Of a DNA stretch of 64,000 nt, positions 34,101 through 46,100 are shown one piece after another (position 1 is the first letter of the stretch; each line of letters begins with the position of its first letter). Where the stretch lies: NCBI GenBank assembly GCA_949775045.1, contig OX459096.1, forward strand, positions 40,706,158 to 40,770,157, read 5' to 3'. The stretch comes from Metridium senile (lineage: Eukaryota > Cnidaria > Anthozoa > Actiniaria > Metridiidae). The position numbers and the translations under genes were made by a program. Under the pieces are notes generated by a model. The model did no database searches. It saw only the letters and a program-made list of their open reading frames with translations, and had not been told where the DNA came from.

Positions 34101-36750
34101 CGCAAACAAAGGGCAGATATAAAATTTTGTTTGGCTAACAGAGAAAATATAAAAAGAATGAAACGTGGAAGAGAGAAAACAGGTTCTGTGATAAGTTTAC
34201 TCAATTGAAGTTTTAATAGCTTCTGTAAACTTTGAAATGTTGAATATTGAAATATTGAGGAGATAATTATTTTCCTCTCTAATCATTATGAATGTTTGTA
34301 ATATTTTTTCAAATACTAGTTTTCATGAACAAAATCACATGGAAATACTCCTAAAAATAAAGAGTAGTTATTTATTATCTATAGATAAATATACGTGTTC
34401 TCTTCAGGTTTAACAATATATACTGAAGAGAACACACGTCAATTTTCGTTCAGTTTTCCGATCTTGGCGTGATAGACGGTGTGATATAAATTTTCACGCT
34501 TGGTTAGTCCGCGTGCGTGAAGTAAAAGCATGCAAATATGTATAACTCGAAGAAGGTGAAATAAAAACAAACCGGCCGCTGCAAAGCGAAGGCAAATATA
34601 CCCACGTTCAGAATTTTATTTGACCGCCTCAAAATATTTCAATCACTATAAAATTTAGAGGCGCACTTGAAAATATGGTGAACTTTTGATAGCTAAAAAA
34701 TAAAAAAAATCTATCTCAGATTTTTTCATTAGCGTGCTCAGAAGTAAAAATTAGAAGTTTTGCACAAAAACTGACAAACTTTTGCCGATTTATATCCTTT
34801 CCCAAAAAACATCCCGTGGACTAAATTTGTTGAAATTCACAGACAATGTAGAAAAATGTCCTGTTAATATCTGGCTGGAAGGATTTTGATTTATCTTTTC
34901 AAAGTCCGTTGTTATCGGTAAATATTATAAAACAATGATTTTTTGCACTGAAAAAATTGTCCCGTTTTTATTCAAAATCGGTGAGATGAATTTTTTTTAA
35001 ACTTTGCCAGATTGTTGATCTAGGTAACAGCGTTAAAGTAGGCTATGTGGTTTTAAAAGTTTAGGTCGATTTTTCCCAAAAATAGGCTACATAGAAATTC
35101 GGCGGCGTTATCATTTGATGGCTAATATATTGTTAATTTTATTAAAAATAACTTTTTTTAAAACTTTATTCTATATGTAGAGAAGTGTTAAAAAATATTG
35201 TCAAAATACCCTCTGACGCGGGAGCTACGGCCTTGCAAACGTCGCCGGGTGAGCGCGAAAATTACTGACTCGAGCCTCCTTAAAACCAGGTCACAGTGGT
35301 GAAAGGCCCACGCTGTCACCCGCCACTCATACCTGACCATCAATAATTATAACTCACAAGTTTTTTCATAGCCTTTGTAGACAAGCTCTAGATACATGTG
35401 TATGAACAGTGGATACAACACCATAGCAAGCTCAGGCTGAAAATATAAGGGTTAACTTAATTAAAAATACATATACAATAATAATATACTTATACATACT
35501 AAGTTTGACAAAATACAATACTTTTCAAATTTCAAGAGAAATTTCAGAATATATTAATTCCCTCTGACAAACATTGTATGAGCTTTAGAACTTCACTATT
35601 ATTTACAAACATGACTATGATAATTAATAGAAAAGAGATTACATAATAATAAGAGGTGGGTCTACTTTGCTAAGAAATAGCACAGGGAGCCCAAGCTTGT
35701 CACTTTTACAGTAAATGTATGGAGTCGCAAAATATCCTTTTGGCGTGCCTCAAATATACAATAAAGAATTTTTTTGACGTAGATAGTCGTGTAAAACTGT
35801 TTTCTAGTTTTCTTTTTTCTCTTTCTGGGGTATTTTCGTCAAATCACTCTAATTGAGCTAAAACTCGGTCACAGACTAGAAAACAGTTATACACAACTAT
35901 CTAGTCGTCAAAAAATTCTTTATTATTGTATATATGAGGCACAGCGAAGGATATTTCGCGACTCCCTACATTTACTGTAAAAGTGACGAGCTTTATGTAA
36001 AAGTGATGAGCTTGGGCTCCCTGTGGGAATAGATACTGTGGAATATCTACAATAAAGTTTATTACAGGCTCACCTTGTATATGTCTAGAGATTTTTCAAC
36101 AAACATTTGAAGACTGAAAATAAACATGATGATGTTGCTGAGGTTTTTATTATTTGTTTTTTTAAGTATTACTACTTTTAGAATGTTATATTTTAAAACC
36201 ACTTTAATTATATTATCAAAATAATATGATAATAAAGAGACAATTAAATATTTTTAAAAAGAACATATCTTACATAGCATAATATTCCTCGTATCTTGAT
36301 GGATTTGCCTCGCTGTAAAGAAATAACTTTTGTTAGCAAAGATTACAGAAGACAATCTACACTTGGAGATCATGCAAAACACATCAACATGTATACCTAT
36401 TGTAAGCAGATAACACCGACGATATGTCAGTATCCACATCAAGTGAAGTTTCAAGGTTTAATTCACTGTCATTACTTAAACAATTTGCTTCTTGTCGAAA
36501 GATTTTCTCGGTTTCCTATGCAAAACACATGAGCAGAAATAAAATGATTAGAACAATCCATTTTACGTCAATTCAATTTACGTGCAATAGATTTCTCCAA
36601 ATTTTGTAAAGAAGCAGCTATACTTACGGATAAATTTTTCTTTTTTAGGAATTGAAGCACAGCTCTCAGTGTTTCTTTATCTTTATCTGTTGAAACAGGC
36701 TTAGAATTTGCCGAAGAACTAGTCGTTGTTGAGCTTGGATTGGCCGCCAT
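25108..36750 (-). CDS. TAF5: TFIID subunit TAF5, WD40-repeat protein, 22 coding exons
   Basis: Scaffold subunit of general transcription factor TFIID. Coding exons in transcript order: 36750-36628, 36515-36397, 36312-36274, 36113-36074, 35436-35358, 32812-32689, 32128-32065, 31882-31828, 31337-31260, 30993-30893, 30300-30270, 30191-30128, 29863-29744, 29202-29057, 28563-28533, 28344-28156, 27701-27590, 27439-27326, 26455-26401, 26235-26113, 25655-25574, 25228-25108. Every junction is GT-AG and in frame, giving 669 aa. A LisH-like helix pair lies at about 26-55 (LRAVLQFLKKKNLS). The TAF5 NTD2 domain is at about 87-215 (PELAMVLYPLFIHMYLELVY; FDGRPRNKQ just after). A Lys-rich linker covers 240-300. 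The WD40 propeller runs from about 340 to 630 (AGFEDSCVRVWSL, SCSEDKTIRLWSL, SASYDRTARLWST, TGSNDRTVRLWDI, GVDQRILVWDL, GVDNCVKLWNA). The start chosen is MAANPSS in AAGATGGCG; an upstream in-frame ATG at 36762 is weaker. It is shorter than human TAF5 (800 aa) because it lacks the long N-terminal low-complexity region. Intron 5 was expanded by a 2.1-kb transposon. Confidence 0.95.
26515..27160 (-). mobile_element. tRNA-derived SINE in TAF5 intron 18, interrupted by a MITE
   Basis: On the minus strand the head (27160-27085) has an A box TTAGCTCAGTTGGGAGAGC, an anticodon-like CCTGTTAACC and a B box GGGTTCAAACCCC. The body includes CTCGGATAAGG, CGTTAAATCGGAGGTCC and AAAGCGC...GCGCTATATAAAT words also found in the SINE at 50063, and it ends in a TAATGATAATG microsatellite tail near 26515. 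A 263-bp MITE (26556-26818) splits the 3' part. The acceptor stem pairs poorly, so it is not a working tRNA gene. Confidence 0.82.
26556..26818. mobile_element. MITE with TACACCTAATCC ends, nested in a SINE
   Basis: 263 bp. Terminal inverted repeats of about 57 bp begin TACACCTAATCCAAAAAACG and continue through GGTCCGCCGCACAGTCCTCG. The element is flanked by TA on both sides (26554-26555 and 26819-26820), consistent with a TA target duplication of the Tc1/mariner type. The GC-rich subterminal part stands out against the AT-rich intron. No open frame. Confidence 0.9.
28753..28900. mobile_element. Fold-back MITE in TAF5 intron 14
   Basis: About 148 bp. The left arm CGGGCATAATGCTGTGATAG continues into TTGCCCTTGGAAACTGGATG and is mirrored by the right arm ending GCATAATGCCCTCGA. 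The inner pair CATAGTCGCCC and GGGCGACTAT closes the hairpin. A related-looking block (28628-28690, TGATACTATCAGCGCATAGT) lies just upstream. Confidence 0.85.
29943..30092. mobile_element. MITE, GGAATGGTTG family, copy A (TAF5 intron 12)
   Basis: Ends are GGGTTGCAACCATTCCCAGG and CTGGGAATGGTTGTAAACCA as inverted repeats, with AGTGAATTGAACAAAAG inside. A second copy lies inverted at 32380-32530 in intron 6 of the same gene, with matching central words (CATGCTGGTGGTCTTGACAA on the plus strand here). Confidence 0.85.
30362..30800. repeat. AATG/AACA tetranucleotide microsatellite in TAF5 intron 10
   Basis: About 440 bp of AATGAATGAATAAACAAATG-type repeats. The reverse-strand frames rich in Phe, Ile and His are by-products of the repeat. 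It lies between coding exons 10 and 11. Confidence 0.95.
31944..32056. repeat. ATTC/ATCC/TTTA microsatellite in TAF5 intron 7
   Basis: Interrupted tetranucleotide runs (CATTCATTCATTCATT, CATCCATCCATTTATTTAT) end only about 10 bp from the donor side of coding exon 7 (32065). Confidence 0.85.
32380..32530. mobile_element. MITE, GGAATGGTTG family, copy B (TAF5 intron 6)
   Basis: Inverted relative to copy A at 29943. Ends are AATTCTTGGTTTCCAACCAT and TGGTTGCAACCCAAGAATT. The central GTTTTCTTTTGTCAAGACCA is shared in reverse orientation with copy A. Confidence 0.85.
32945..35336 (-). mobile_element. tRNA-type SINE split in two by a TTAA element (TAF5 intron 5)
   Basis: The 5' part lies at about 35284-35336 on the minus strand (GAGTGGCGGGTGACAGCG A-box-like; GGCCTTTCACCACTGTGACC). 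The 3' part lies at about 32945-33156 (CCGGCTGAGGTGAC; TTTTTCTCTGGCTTATCC). The intact relative at 41147-41325 has the same words in one piece. Between them sits the 2.1-kb fold-back element 33161-35279; its TTAA target falls in the SINE B box (GGTT-TTAA-TTCCC). Confidence 0.75.
33157..35283. mobile_element. Long fold-back transposon with TTAA target duplication
   Basis: Inverted arms of about 801 bp (33161-33961 and 34479-35279) start GGAGGCTCGAGTCAGTAATT and differ only by scattered substitutions and small indels. TTAA is duplicated at 33157-33160 and 35280-35283. The 517-bp centre holds a small frame (33942-34208, basic, Lys/Arg-rich C-terminus) with no recognised domain and a short hairpin (GTGTTCTCTTCAG and CTGAAGAGAACAC). 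No transposase was seen, so it is probably non-autonomous. TTAA duplication is typical of piggyBac and Kolobok; the terminus alone does not decide. It lies in TAF5 intron 5. Confidence 0.92.
35681..36025. mobile_element. MITE with CACAGGGAGCCC ends (TAF5 intron 4)
   Basis: About 345 bp. Inverted termini CACAGGGAGCCCAAGCTTG and GAGCTTGGGCTCCCTGTG, and inner pairs CTTTTACAGTAAATGTATGG / CTACATTTACTGTAAAAG and AATAAAGAATTTTTTTGACG / CGTCAAAAAATTCTTTATT. On the right side the GTAAAAGTGA(C/T)GAGCTT piece is duplicated. No open frame. Confidence 0.88.
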
Positions 36751-37189
36751 CTTGCTCCTCAAAGAAGATTGGTACTGAAACCCTTCCCAGCGTTCCCTCT
36801 ATTGGTATGTTTGGGCTTCCTGTCTCGCACCTGCTTGACGTTCAGTGAACTGTATAATCACGAACGAGAAGGCCAGCGACACTTTGTAAATGACTAATCT
36901 TATTCTACCCGTCTTCAACTGTTCTCTCATATATTATTCATCTGACTGAGGCCTTTACCTTTACCTTTGCAATCGAAGTGTGGTGATCCAGTCTTGAAAA
37001 TCAAAGAAACTATTTCGTTGTAAACTTCAGTAATGTCAAGACAGTCGAGATATTTGTAAACAATATCTGATGTCGTTGGGTTGCCGCGATCAAGAATCTA
37101 CTTGTGGTTGTTTTGACAAAAAATTAACAGCGATAAAAGTATTTTAACCCTAAAAGTCGAACCACCAGCTAAACAAGGATTGAAACAAA
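36751..37189. promoter_or_regulatory. Probable bidirectional promoter, TAF5 / SLC15 transporter
   Basis: The two start codons are head to head, 439 bp apart, with no repeat between them, in contrast to the rest of the window. Both first coding exons are short. No TATA box was recognised in a sensible place, which would fit housekeeping initiation. The assignment rests on geometry only. Confidence 0.6.
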
Positions 37190-40100
37190 ATGTCTACCGC
37201 TGGATATACACCGTTAAACGACACTGACGATGAAAATGCATCGAAAGGTAAAGCAATTTTGATTTCTTCGTCTTAGTACTTCCAACCCTCTTAGTAAACA
37301 CGAATACATAAGCTACATATAATCTTTGATTTTAAATGCCAGAGTAGTACTTCACAGTTGTGAATCTTTTAAAATGACAAATATTTTGTTGTGTGGGTAA
37401 GAAAACAACTTCTTTGCTATGGTATTTTTTGTGATATTTATAATCTCGTATAAAATTTCCTCAATCAGGCGTTGCAAATATTCCTTCTTCTCGGGGTCAT
37501 TGTCTAAACGCCAACGCTATTAAAACATCACAATAAACCGGCTTTTGAGGTTGATTTTGTTATTTATTGTGGTTTTGAAGCCATCTCTTTTGGTTATTAA
37601 CTTACATAGTTATTGTGATTCACCTTGCACAAACCTTACAAGGATGATTCTGTTTATATTTGAATATTTTTTTCGTATCAAAGTGTTCAAGTTATCAATT
37701 TAATTACCATATTCAAAACCTCGCTCAAAATAGTATGACACGAACGAGAAAATATTGTATTTTTTCGGTTCAGATAACAGTTTCAAATTCATATTTGAGT
37801 TCATCGAATTTAACTTATTTTAATTTATAAAACTTTGAAATATCAGGATAATTTTGGATTTAAGTTTTATTGCTTCGATACGCCTATATAAATGATAAAA
37901 TCAGCACTAATGTTTTTAAGTTCCTTTTTAATATAATTTGCATATATAACTTAAGCTTATGTGCAAAAATTGTATTAATATATATACAATTAAGGATAAG
38001 CTAACACATTTTATCAATTATCTTTTATATTAGTTGTCAATAATCCAAAATATCTGGATAATTTCATATTAATTATATTCACTTAAATATACAATAAACT
38101 ATAATATCTTTCATTTTCCACTTAAAAACGGACAATGGCGAGAACTTATCACATACAGTGTATATATATATATATTATACCAAAAAATATAACATCCTTG
38201 AATTTTAAATTTCCATTGTTGAATTAGTGTCTACTTTCAAAATTATACGACCATCAAAGACAATGTGTAAAAAGGCGTTTTCAGATGCTGTCAATCAAAA
38301 TATAAAAGCTACAGACTTGCTATTTTAGTTTTTGATTGAGGACAGTTTAAACTGCCATTTTCATGTCAGCATTTAAATGTTGGTGGTCATGTTATTATGA
38401 AAGGTGTTGTAATTTAATTATCAAATTAGTTTCTTGAGACTCGTGATCGATCAGTATGCAATCCTAAATTATCCTATTATATTTTTCATCATCTTATTAT
38501 TCACTTCACTTTAAAATTATATCTGAAGCAAACATTAAAAAACTTTAGTTATAGGCTTTAAAAACTTCACAGCTCATAAATGTTGTAGCTATTCACAAAT
38601 ATTACTATGAATGAATTTGTGAGAGTTTAATGTCATTGAGAATATTGTATTTATATTTGAGGGATATAAAAGAGAACGTGTGCATCACTGACAGTATATA
38701 GACACAAATGGACATTTTATAGCGGAGCTCCCGCGCGGGCCGAAGGCCCGCGCGAGCGGAGCACCATACTTAAGAAAAAATGGTAATGCATCGAGTCGAT
38801 TTTGGATGGTTTTTACACAGGAATCCCAAGCGTACGTCCGACGTCCGACGTCCGCGCCCATCGCGATGATGATTGGTTGTTACATTTTGGCGGGAACGAA
38901 AGTGACGCGCGCGCCAACTGTAGACAGCAAAGTTGTTGTTTTAATTTATCGACAAAAAAGTCAAACAAACCACAACAAAATACTTCTTGCTAATAGCAGA
39001 GCTTACATTAATACAAAATAACAACGGAGAAAGATGAACTTAGCTTCGAAGAACAAAGAGAGTTTTGACCGAAGAAGAACATAAACTTGAAGGACACAAA
39101 AACGAAGAAATTATACTAAAGAAAAGCAAAAGACTGATTCCAAAAGATCAAGAAAAACCTATTTGTAGATACCTTCGTGGAAGAATATTAAAAGACTACA
39201 GCAATTCAAAAAAAATTGATAAAGAAGCGACCTTGTTTGTTATGAAAACTGTCTTCAAATCGCTTCCCTCGGCACAGTTTATTGAAGGATTTTCAAGCAT
39301 GGCAGTTGAACTATGAACAATGTTTAAACCATCAAAATTCAAGTACATACATTTATTCGTCAAAATATGATCAATGTCATTGAAGAGAAGAAAACCTCAG
39401 GAAAATAATCACCGATGAAAGTAAGTTCAAGATTATTATTTGTTACAAGTTTTTGAGATACAAAAAAACTACTTAATTTGATATACCGAGCGTGAAAAAA
39501 AAAACACCTAAAAACTTGCTATAATTAAGCCTCAAAAAGGAAAAATCCGTTCTCTGTTTTATTATAGAAAGAAAAGAGAAAAGGTTTATCTCCATTTTAT
39601 TTACTTTTTTAGATAAAAACCGTACATGAAACGATGTTTGTGCATGTGTAAATTGTACTTTGGTCGATTGAAAGGTGTTTATTTATGTACTTTTTAAACC
39701 TCATAAACAGAAAACATCAAAGATAAATTCAAATACAAACACAATTTAAATTCATTTGGTTGAATAACTTCTGTTTATTTAGCAATATTGACTATTTTAT
39801 GCTTACTAAACGAGCTTTTTTTAGTAGTTTTTACTTCAAAGTCGAAAATGATGTTTTACACAAAGTTTTTCATAATAAAATACCTTGTTTTAAAATCCTT
39901 GTCTTTTCAAATCGATCTTGTGCTGGTAGAACTTATTCTTGAGGCTTTTAATTCCACTTGAAAATAAGTTTTGTTTTGAAGATTTGCCATGACTACTTTT
40001 TAGTAAATCCAATACGATAAAACTGTTGTTTTTTTTTACAAAGAAATGCTTTAAAATTTCCTTTTTTCCTTTTAATACATAGTTACCATTCTATTAAGGT

Positions 40101-43100
40101 CTAGTTCAAATAATGTTTTTGTCAATTTGAAGCTCAAAATCTTGATTTTTCTCAGCGTTTTGTCTCGCTTTTGAAGCAAAAAGGTGCCTTGGCATTGCTG
40201 AAACGCGCCAAAAATAGAACTTGTCACGTTGATTTGAAAAGACTGAAAAAACGCATAAAATTAAAACAACAACTCCATGGCCATTACAGCATAGTTACAT
40301 TTACTACAATTTTCTACTTACAGAAAAGTAATATCCATTGATAGTTTATCTATAAACTTGTTTTTAAAATCCTTTTTTGATGAAAAAACTTTGTGTCGAT
40401 GATATGCATGACAACTTTCCTCGCTATCGCTAGCTAGCCGTGGATATTCTTGTACTTTTCATTTTGTAATTTCAGTCTTGAGGTGAATTGAAACCTGAGG
40501 AAGATCCTCATATTTCAGGGTTTTTTTGCCATGTTTTTTGTTTCTTTAACTTTTTTTTCGGCGAAGATCGTCCTTTTACTATAAATATTTTGATCGGACG
40601 TTTACGGAAATGTTCGGAAGTTACAAAATCCAACGCACGGGAGTATAGCTGGGGAAGCCAATTTTTACGCTCAGGAGAAGGGTAAGGTGTTTTGGTGTTG
40701 CTAAAAATATCTCGGATGTGAATTTACATGGCACGCGGGCTAGTATAGGAGTTTCGCTCTCTTATTTATCCTCTCTTGATATATCCCAGAATGATATTTC
40801 TCGTTTTTTTGTTAAGTAATCTTGAACAGTAAGAAATAGTATTTCTTTCAAATACGACAAAAAGCGTCTACATCATCATGTACAGTTTTTATGACCCATG
40901 CACAAAAACTATTTACATGCGCATATTGATGTTGTAAGAAAACTGAAAAACTGAGAGCTCCGCTATTAGGTATTACCTAATTTGTATATTATTGCCTTTG
41001 TAAAATATAAAGGCTTATCATATCTCTTTCCTCTGATATAAACATGGTGGCCACCAAATTAGAGCATGCATGGTATCTCAAATCATTTATAAATATATTA
41101 TATATATATTTAAATATGCTCTCTAGTTTACATCATTATCTGAAGAATGAATAAAGGGAGAAAAAAACAGATAACCCAGAGAAAAACTGTCATTGCATTC
41201 ATGAGAGAGAACTACATATCAAACAAACTCGATTCACTTGTACCCTGAGTCGGGATTTAAACCCACTGGAGGTCACAGTGGTGAAAGGCCAGAGCTCTCA
41301 CTGCTAGGCCACCCATGCCACCCACAAAAATGAAGACTGGCATTATTAAATCCTACAAGATTTATAAACAAAATAATAATAGTTACCCTTTTCTCCTATC
41401 ACTTATCCATTTATCAAATAAATATTTTAAGGTAATTGTATATTTGTTTTAAAAATATAGGAAAGGATGGCAATGGGGAACGAAAACAATCACTGTTGGA
41501 GGTAAAGATTATGATTATTGCTAAACAATCCATATTATTAAATAAACATTTACTCCTACACTGTTCCTGATTATTGCATTTTGAGTCACTAAACTTCAAC
41601 ATGGTCATTGTTAAATTTAAATTTGCTGTTCTTTAAAGGGAAAGGCTAATGATGATCATAGTACTTGTATGGAAATGATGAGATATAAATGTGGATCTGT
41701 TAGTATTGATTATCATTATAACTACAAAGTGAATATTGATGAATAATTTGACCAAGACAAAGTTGAGGTTATTATTCACTTATATTCATCAAGCCTGAAG
41801 AGAATGATCATTTTATTATATTAAATACATATTAAGGTGATCATTTCATAAAAATTGATAAAAATAAATAGCCATCTCAAGAGAAAAACTATTTATTTTA
41901 TTTTAAAAAAAACATGTGTGGAATGCTGTAATTATAATAGGAGCTGACTATCGAAAAGTAGTCTGAGTTTTCAAACCAACCAGTGCACAGGATTTTCTAT
42001 AATCACATGCATAGTTATACTAAAACTAAATAGTTAGAATCATTAAAATTATGATCCATGGTGGTTAATGGAAATATTAAATGACATATAATATGATAAC
42101 GAAGATCATGGTGATATAAGATTGATGATGATATCATGATGATACACGTTATAATCTGCATTTTCAGAAAGCATATCATGTCATGATACTGATAAATAAT
42201 ATAATATGATAAATATTGATGATTCCAATGTTTTGACTGATGATAACAATGATGATAATAATTTATAATATTGTTATTTTAATATTATTAATAATTATGA
42301 TAAGGTTAAAGAACTATGGTGTTATGATGGTTTATGCAAATCCATGAAGATAAAGATGATAGTTATGACATATAGAGGATATTACATGGGTGCGCGGAGA
42401 TACAAATTCTATCTTTGAATGTTTAAATGATCTTTCACAAGTGAGCACAGCAAACGAGTGAGAGATTTTCAACATATGAAGATAAAATTTGTATCTCCAA
42501 GTGACCATGTAATGTTCTGTTTATTATTATATAATTATCAATGAAAATAAAATAAAACTTTTTTCAACACAATAAGTTTCCATAAAGCTGTGTAAGATAT
42601 CAAATTTTTGAAACAGAAAAATATCTAGGTATTTCATTGACAATTATATAATAACATGATATTAGTTATGATTTCACAATAATCTATTTTAGTTTGCACA
42701 AAATTATGATTGTTATGATAATAATGACAATAAAATGACTTTGGCTTAATTTTCAGAATGTCCTGAGCAAGACAGGTTATCCTATGAGTGTATGGTTTAT
42801 TTTGGGAAATGAGTTTTGTGAACGATTCTCCTACTATGGCATGCATGGTGAGTGTGACATTTAGTTGCTCAGTTGGTTGAAGACTATCAAGTGAGATTAT
42901 CAACTGTGAGATCAGGCTTTATGTCCCAGCCAGACAAATAGATATGGTCTGCCTTTTACATATACGTCAATGGTTAGATCTGCACATCTTCTAGGACAAG
43001 AATGTTATATTGGAGGATCTGCACTTTGACATTAGACATTTTCTGTATATTTATATTTATCTACATTTTCGTTTTGTATTTTTTTGGGGAAGCATTTATT

Positions 43101-46100
43101 GGACCTTCTTTCTATTGTTAATCCCGCCAAATATTTTTCATGGCAATTAAAGCATGTAAAATAAAATAAATGAAAAAATGAAAAAGCCAGTGTTCATGGT
43201 CAGAGCTAGATCTACATGTACCTTACACCCTGCCTTTCTATATGATGGAAGTGCCTTCTTTAAATAAAGATAAATATCAAATATGAATCATTAACCTGAC
43301 TGCATGCAGTAGCAATATTTTTTAGTAAACTTTAGATCTATCTCTTAGTCAAAATTATCTAATATTGACTTTTTTTGCCTTGCAGCCATTCTTGTCATCT
43401 ATCTTACTCACATGCTTAAGTTGAGCGATGACAAAGCTACAGCAATCTATCATGCATTTAACATGTTATGTTACTTCAGTCCTTTACTGGGAGCCATTCT
43501 AGCAGATAGCTGGCTTGGTAAATACAAGTAAGTATTTTACAGCTATAATAAAATAAATTAAAATGTAGACTGAAGATTTTTTATACCATGTTATGAAATA
43601 TTGATTAATAAATAATTATTGGTATAGTATGTATGCATTGATTAGCCAATTAGTTGCATGAGAGCAACCCTTTTACTTACACATACCCAATCAATTAGTC
43701 AATTTCTCCATTGTTTTAATCTTCTATGCACACTAAGTGGTCAGTTTGTGATAATACCCAAGCAAAACAATTTATAATTTATATAATCTTAGTATGTTAT
43801 AAATTTACCTAGTATTAACATTGTTACTATTGTCTATTTCAGGACCATCCTATATGTATCAATTATCTATGCCATTGGTAACATTGTGGTTGCTGTCACA
43901 TCAATACCAGCTATACTGGCCAAAGTCAAACTGTATGTATAATCATGTCTTTGATTTGTGGATATAGTTCTTTCTAAAGTTTCTTGTGTATGACATCAAA
44001 TTAGAAAAAGCCAAACTGTATGACTAATTATTATCATGTCTTTGATTGGTGCATATTGTTCTTTCTAATGTTTCTTGTACATACATGACATCTAATTTAG
44101 TATTTTGCCTTGTTTGTGAATAGTACTGGTGTAATGATTGGTCTGCTTCTTATTGCTATTGGTACTGGAGGCATCAAACCCTGTGTATCAGCTTTTGGTG
44201 GTGATCAGTTTACTGCAGCTCAGGTACATTAATTGGTGTTAATTTGAAATATCACTAGAGCGAAAACACTTGAACCATGAAATAAAAGCAAAATAGTTAC
44301 TAACTAATAGTTTTTATTTAGTGACTATTTAGTCAGTATCACTCAACCAGAAACATCAAATACAAAAGGAAACAATACCTCATTACAACTTTACTTGTCT
44401 TTGGTAGTAACTAATAGTTGCTAAATAAGAACTATTACACACTAACAATTTGATTTTGTTTCATGGTTCTAGTGTTTTCGCTCTATGACTAATACATTAT
44501 AGTTTAGTAATGTCTCAAGCCATGCTCAGTCCCCCTCTCACTTTTCTTTATTCTTTTCCAGGAAAGACTCCTTCAAAGTTTTTTCTCCATTTTTTACTTT
44601 GCTATCAATCTTGGCAGTCTACTGTCCATGATTGTAACACCAATACTTAGAGGTAAAATAAATACTTGATGTAGTTTTATTGCCATTGCTTCACTCATAT
44701 TCTGCTGTCATTGATATATTTCCATGTGAAAATCATAATCAAGACTTGTTGTGAACAATTCTTATCTAAGAAACAGGTGTTTTTGTTGTCTTTTAGAGTA
44801 GTTTAATGTATATATTTTAGTAGTTTATGTTGTGACAGAGTTATGAATATGTGTCCTAGTTATCAACAAAGAACTTACCAACTAATAGGCCATTTGCATT
44901 ACAGCCTCATATAATGTACCAACACCATAAATTATGCTTTGCCTACTTTCTTTTGTAAAAAATTAGGGTCGATTGTTCTAAAATTTGCAAGAGAGAATAC
45001 AAATCTGAATAACAAAGAAAAGTTGTAAAGCATTCTTGTATTGGTAGTAAAATGACATCATTGTTGAAAAGGCCTATTATTGATATATTATGGATGTATG
45101 TTGTCTTCAAAGGTGATGTGAACTGTTTTGGTGCTAGCTGTTATCCACTGGCCTTTGGTGTTCCTGCCATATTGATGATAACCTCTGTGGGTAAGTGCTT
45201 GTTCAAATTGGCTGGCTGTTTTGATGTCCTTAAAACAAAGTACCTAAAAACAGTCTTGAAAGAACATAGATCTCCACATCTATCACAGACCATAAGTATG
45301 AATGAAGGACTACAGACTTTTGATGTTGTCTTTAACAATTCATATCATCTCTTTAGGTGTGTTTTGGTGTGGTCGTAAGAAGTACAAGATTGTTCCTCCT
45401 GAAGGAAATGTGGTTTCAATGGTTACGTGTGCTGTTGGGGTAGGTCACATTTTGCACTTCTTTTTTGCTGCAAAATAGAACAAAGTTTTTAATCTAGTAA
45501 ATAATTTATCTCTTTAAGTACACAAAACGCAGCAAAAAATATATACCGGTATTAATAAAATAGAACAAAGTTATCTATGGTGCTAGTTTTAAACGTTTTA
45601 GTTTTACATAAGTTTGTTTTGAAGATTATTGCTATCATTTTGAATGCTCATTACTTAAAAATAAGTAACTGATAAGTAACTTTATAAAATTTATTGTTAC
45701 AGTATGCTATTAAGCGGCGCTGGAACAATAAGAATAAAGAAGAAAAGAAAGCACATTGGATGGACTGGGCAGTGGATAAGTATGGGGTAAGAACCAATGT
45801 TATATCTAGTGTTCATAGACCTATTTGGCTAACACGTTGCTATGTACTACGTTTCCACCCAATTCAAAACCTGTACCTGTAAACTGAAGTACATAACATA
45901 AAGAATCTTATTCCTAAAAGATTTGAATTGGGTGGAAACGTACATAGCAACGTATAAGCCGATTTGGTCTATTAAACAAACTATAAAATTTATCAATTTT
46001 TTTAATATATATATATCATATATCAACATGGTAGGTTGAGCTGTTAGATTGCTTTTCACCACTCTGATTTGTGTTTTAAATCCCAGCTTGGGCAATGGAT

